This document shows, one piece after another, positions 63,372-64,000 of a DNA stretch of 64,000 bases. Source of the stretch: Rothia sp. (in: high G+C Gram-positive bacteria) (GTDB lineage Bacteria > Actinomycetota > Actinomycetes > Actinomycetales > Micrococcaceae); assembly GCA_030524105.1 (NCBI GenBank), contig JAUNHE010000003.1, forward strand, positions 62,001 to 126,000, in the 5' to 3' direction. Numbering within the stretch: position 1 is the stretch's first letter; each line of letters starts with the position of its first letter. The position numbers and the translations under genes are program-made. The notes below the pieces were generated by a model. The model had not been told where the DNA came from, made no database searches, and was given only the letters and a program-made list of their open reading frames with translations.

Positions 63372-64000
63372 AGCTCACGATCACCCGGCCTACCTTGCGC
63401 TCAAAAAACTGGCGCAGGAGAGTCAGCTGCTCTCGCAGCAGCTGACCGATCGCCTACAGTTTGGTTTAGCCTTGAGGGATCCGCAGGAGGCAGCCGTGCT
63501 CATCCTCTTTGGCCCCCTTAAAGAGCAGGGACCTGCTCAAGAAAAACTCCAGCAAGGTGCTGACACGGACCTAGACCTGCTTATTGTTGTTAGGGCCAGA
63601 ACGCTTAGACAACATGCTGGGCAGCCGGCCTTTCCCGGCGGCAAGATAGATGGTGAAGACTATCGGACGGCAGCCAAGACCGGGCAGCCCGTAGCCTATG
63701 TGGCAGCCTTAAGAGAGGCCGTGGAAGAGACCGGCTTGGACCCATCGGGGGTAGAGATTCTGGGTTCTTTGAAGAGACTTCCCCTACTGGCAAGTAATTT
63801 TATGGTGACCCCCGTACTGGCTTGGTGGTCTAAAAACTCGGCAGTTGCTGTCCAGGATCAGCAAGAATCCTCCCAGGTGCTGAGGGTCCCCGTGGCAGAG
63901 CTCCTTGATCCCGCTCACCGGCACCTTGTTGAGATTACTCGCAAAAACCGTAACCGTAACTCGGTGGCTTTCACTCTTGGTCCGCCTGAGAAACCAGTGG
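63361..64000 (+). CDS. NUDIX hydrolase, CoA pyrophosphatase-like (3' end outside window)
   Basis: The frame opens with TTG at 63361, nine bases after AGGAGG, overlaps the nth stop by 11 bases, and runs off the right edge (at least 213 residues). The signature RQHAGQPAFPGGKID followed by ALREAVEETGLDP is that of CoA pyrophosphatase-type NUDIX enzymes. LPLLASNFMVTPVLAWW further on agrees. Actinobacteria often place this gene between nth and marP; here marP has been separated from it. Confidence 0.85.
   Translation, partial: MELKAHDHPAYLALKKLAQESQLLSQQLTDRLQFGLALRDPQEAAVLILFGPLKEQGPAQEKLQQGADTDLDLLIVVRARTLRQHAGQPAFPGGKIDGEDYRTAAKTGQPVAYVAALREAVEETGLDPSGVEILGSLKRLPLLASNFMVTPVLAWWSKNSAVAVQDQQESSQVLRVPVAELLDPAHRHLVEITRKNRNRNSVAFTLGPPEKPV

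Noticed and set aside
1-64000. CRISPR array, prophage or secondary-metabolite assembly line
   Set aside because: No regularly spaced repeats, cas genes, phage structural genes or modular synthases were seen; the only biosynthetic cluster is the carotenoid operon.

Overview
The window looks like the chromosome of a moderate-GC actinobacterium of the order Micrococcales. My best guess is a Rothia-like member of the Micrococcaceae, held loosely because no rRNA or other marker gene is present. Supporting signs are a DUF3073 gene beside purM/purF, the actinobacterial sterol-carrier-like protein, a GlxR/Crp-type regulator, a MarP-like CvpA/protease fusion, a HAIR operator upstream of clpB, and a VIT1 protein with an N-terminal rubrerythrin-like domain.

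Host backbone, left part (1-37127): a cydDC-type ABC exporter operon with two unknown genes downstream; pcrA; a secreted CAP-domain protein with an Asp/Gly-rich repeat and a Trp-rich tail; an orphan SoxG-like protein; sucCD; an iron-handling group (VIT1-rubrerythrin and Dps) beside a HAD phosphatase; clpB; a DUF4956 / VTC polyphosphate-polymerase / DUF4353 lipoprotein cluster; purine synthesis (purM, purF, purD, purC) interrupted by a FAD monooxygenase and an asparaginase-SCP pair; and a complete L-lactate utilisation locus (LldR-like regulator, LldP permease, LutABC) with a perfect LldR-type operator in the divergent promoter region.

Integrated island (37128-52421, about 15.3 kb): a 38-bp imperfect direct repeat made of the 3' part of tRNA-Pro(CGG) bounds a segment that is visibly richer in G+C and differs in codon use. 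It carries a tyrosine integrase and an excisionase-like protein next to the intact tRNA. Its cargo is a MarR regulator divergent from nine genes whose starts and stops all overlap by a few bases: idi, crtE, crtB, crtI, crtYe, a crtYf-crtEb fusion, an MmpL transporter, a pyrimidine-dimer DNA glycosylase and a TIGR01777 epimerase. This predicts synthesis of a C50 cyclic carotenoid (decaprenoxanthin/sarcinaxanthin type) plus handling of the pigment and repair of UV damage: a mobile photoprotection module. A decayed IS3-family element, an apparently intact IS30-family element and a 54-codon small ORF lie between the cargo and the integrase. I see no conjugation, replication or capsid genes.

Host backbone, right part (52462-64000): a membrane-anchored metallophosphoesterase, a class A penicillin-binding protein, DUF4177, RidA, a NUDIX protein, a Crp/GlxR regulator, a MarP-like protease, AroQ, acetyl-CoA synthetase, endonuclease III and the start of a second NUDIX (CoA pyrophosphatase-like) gene that runs off the window.
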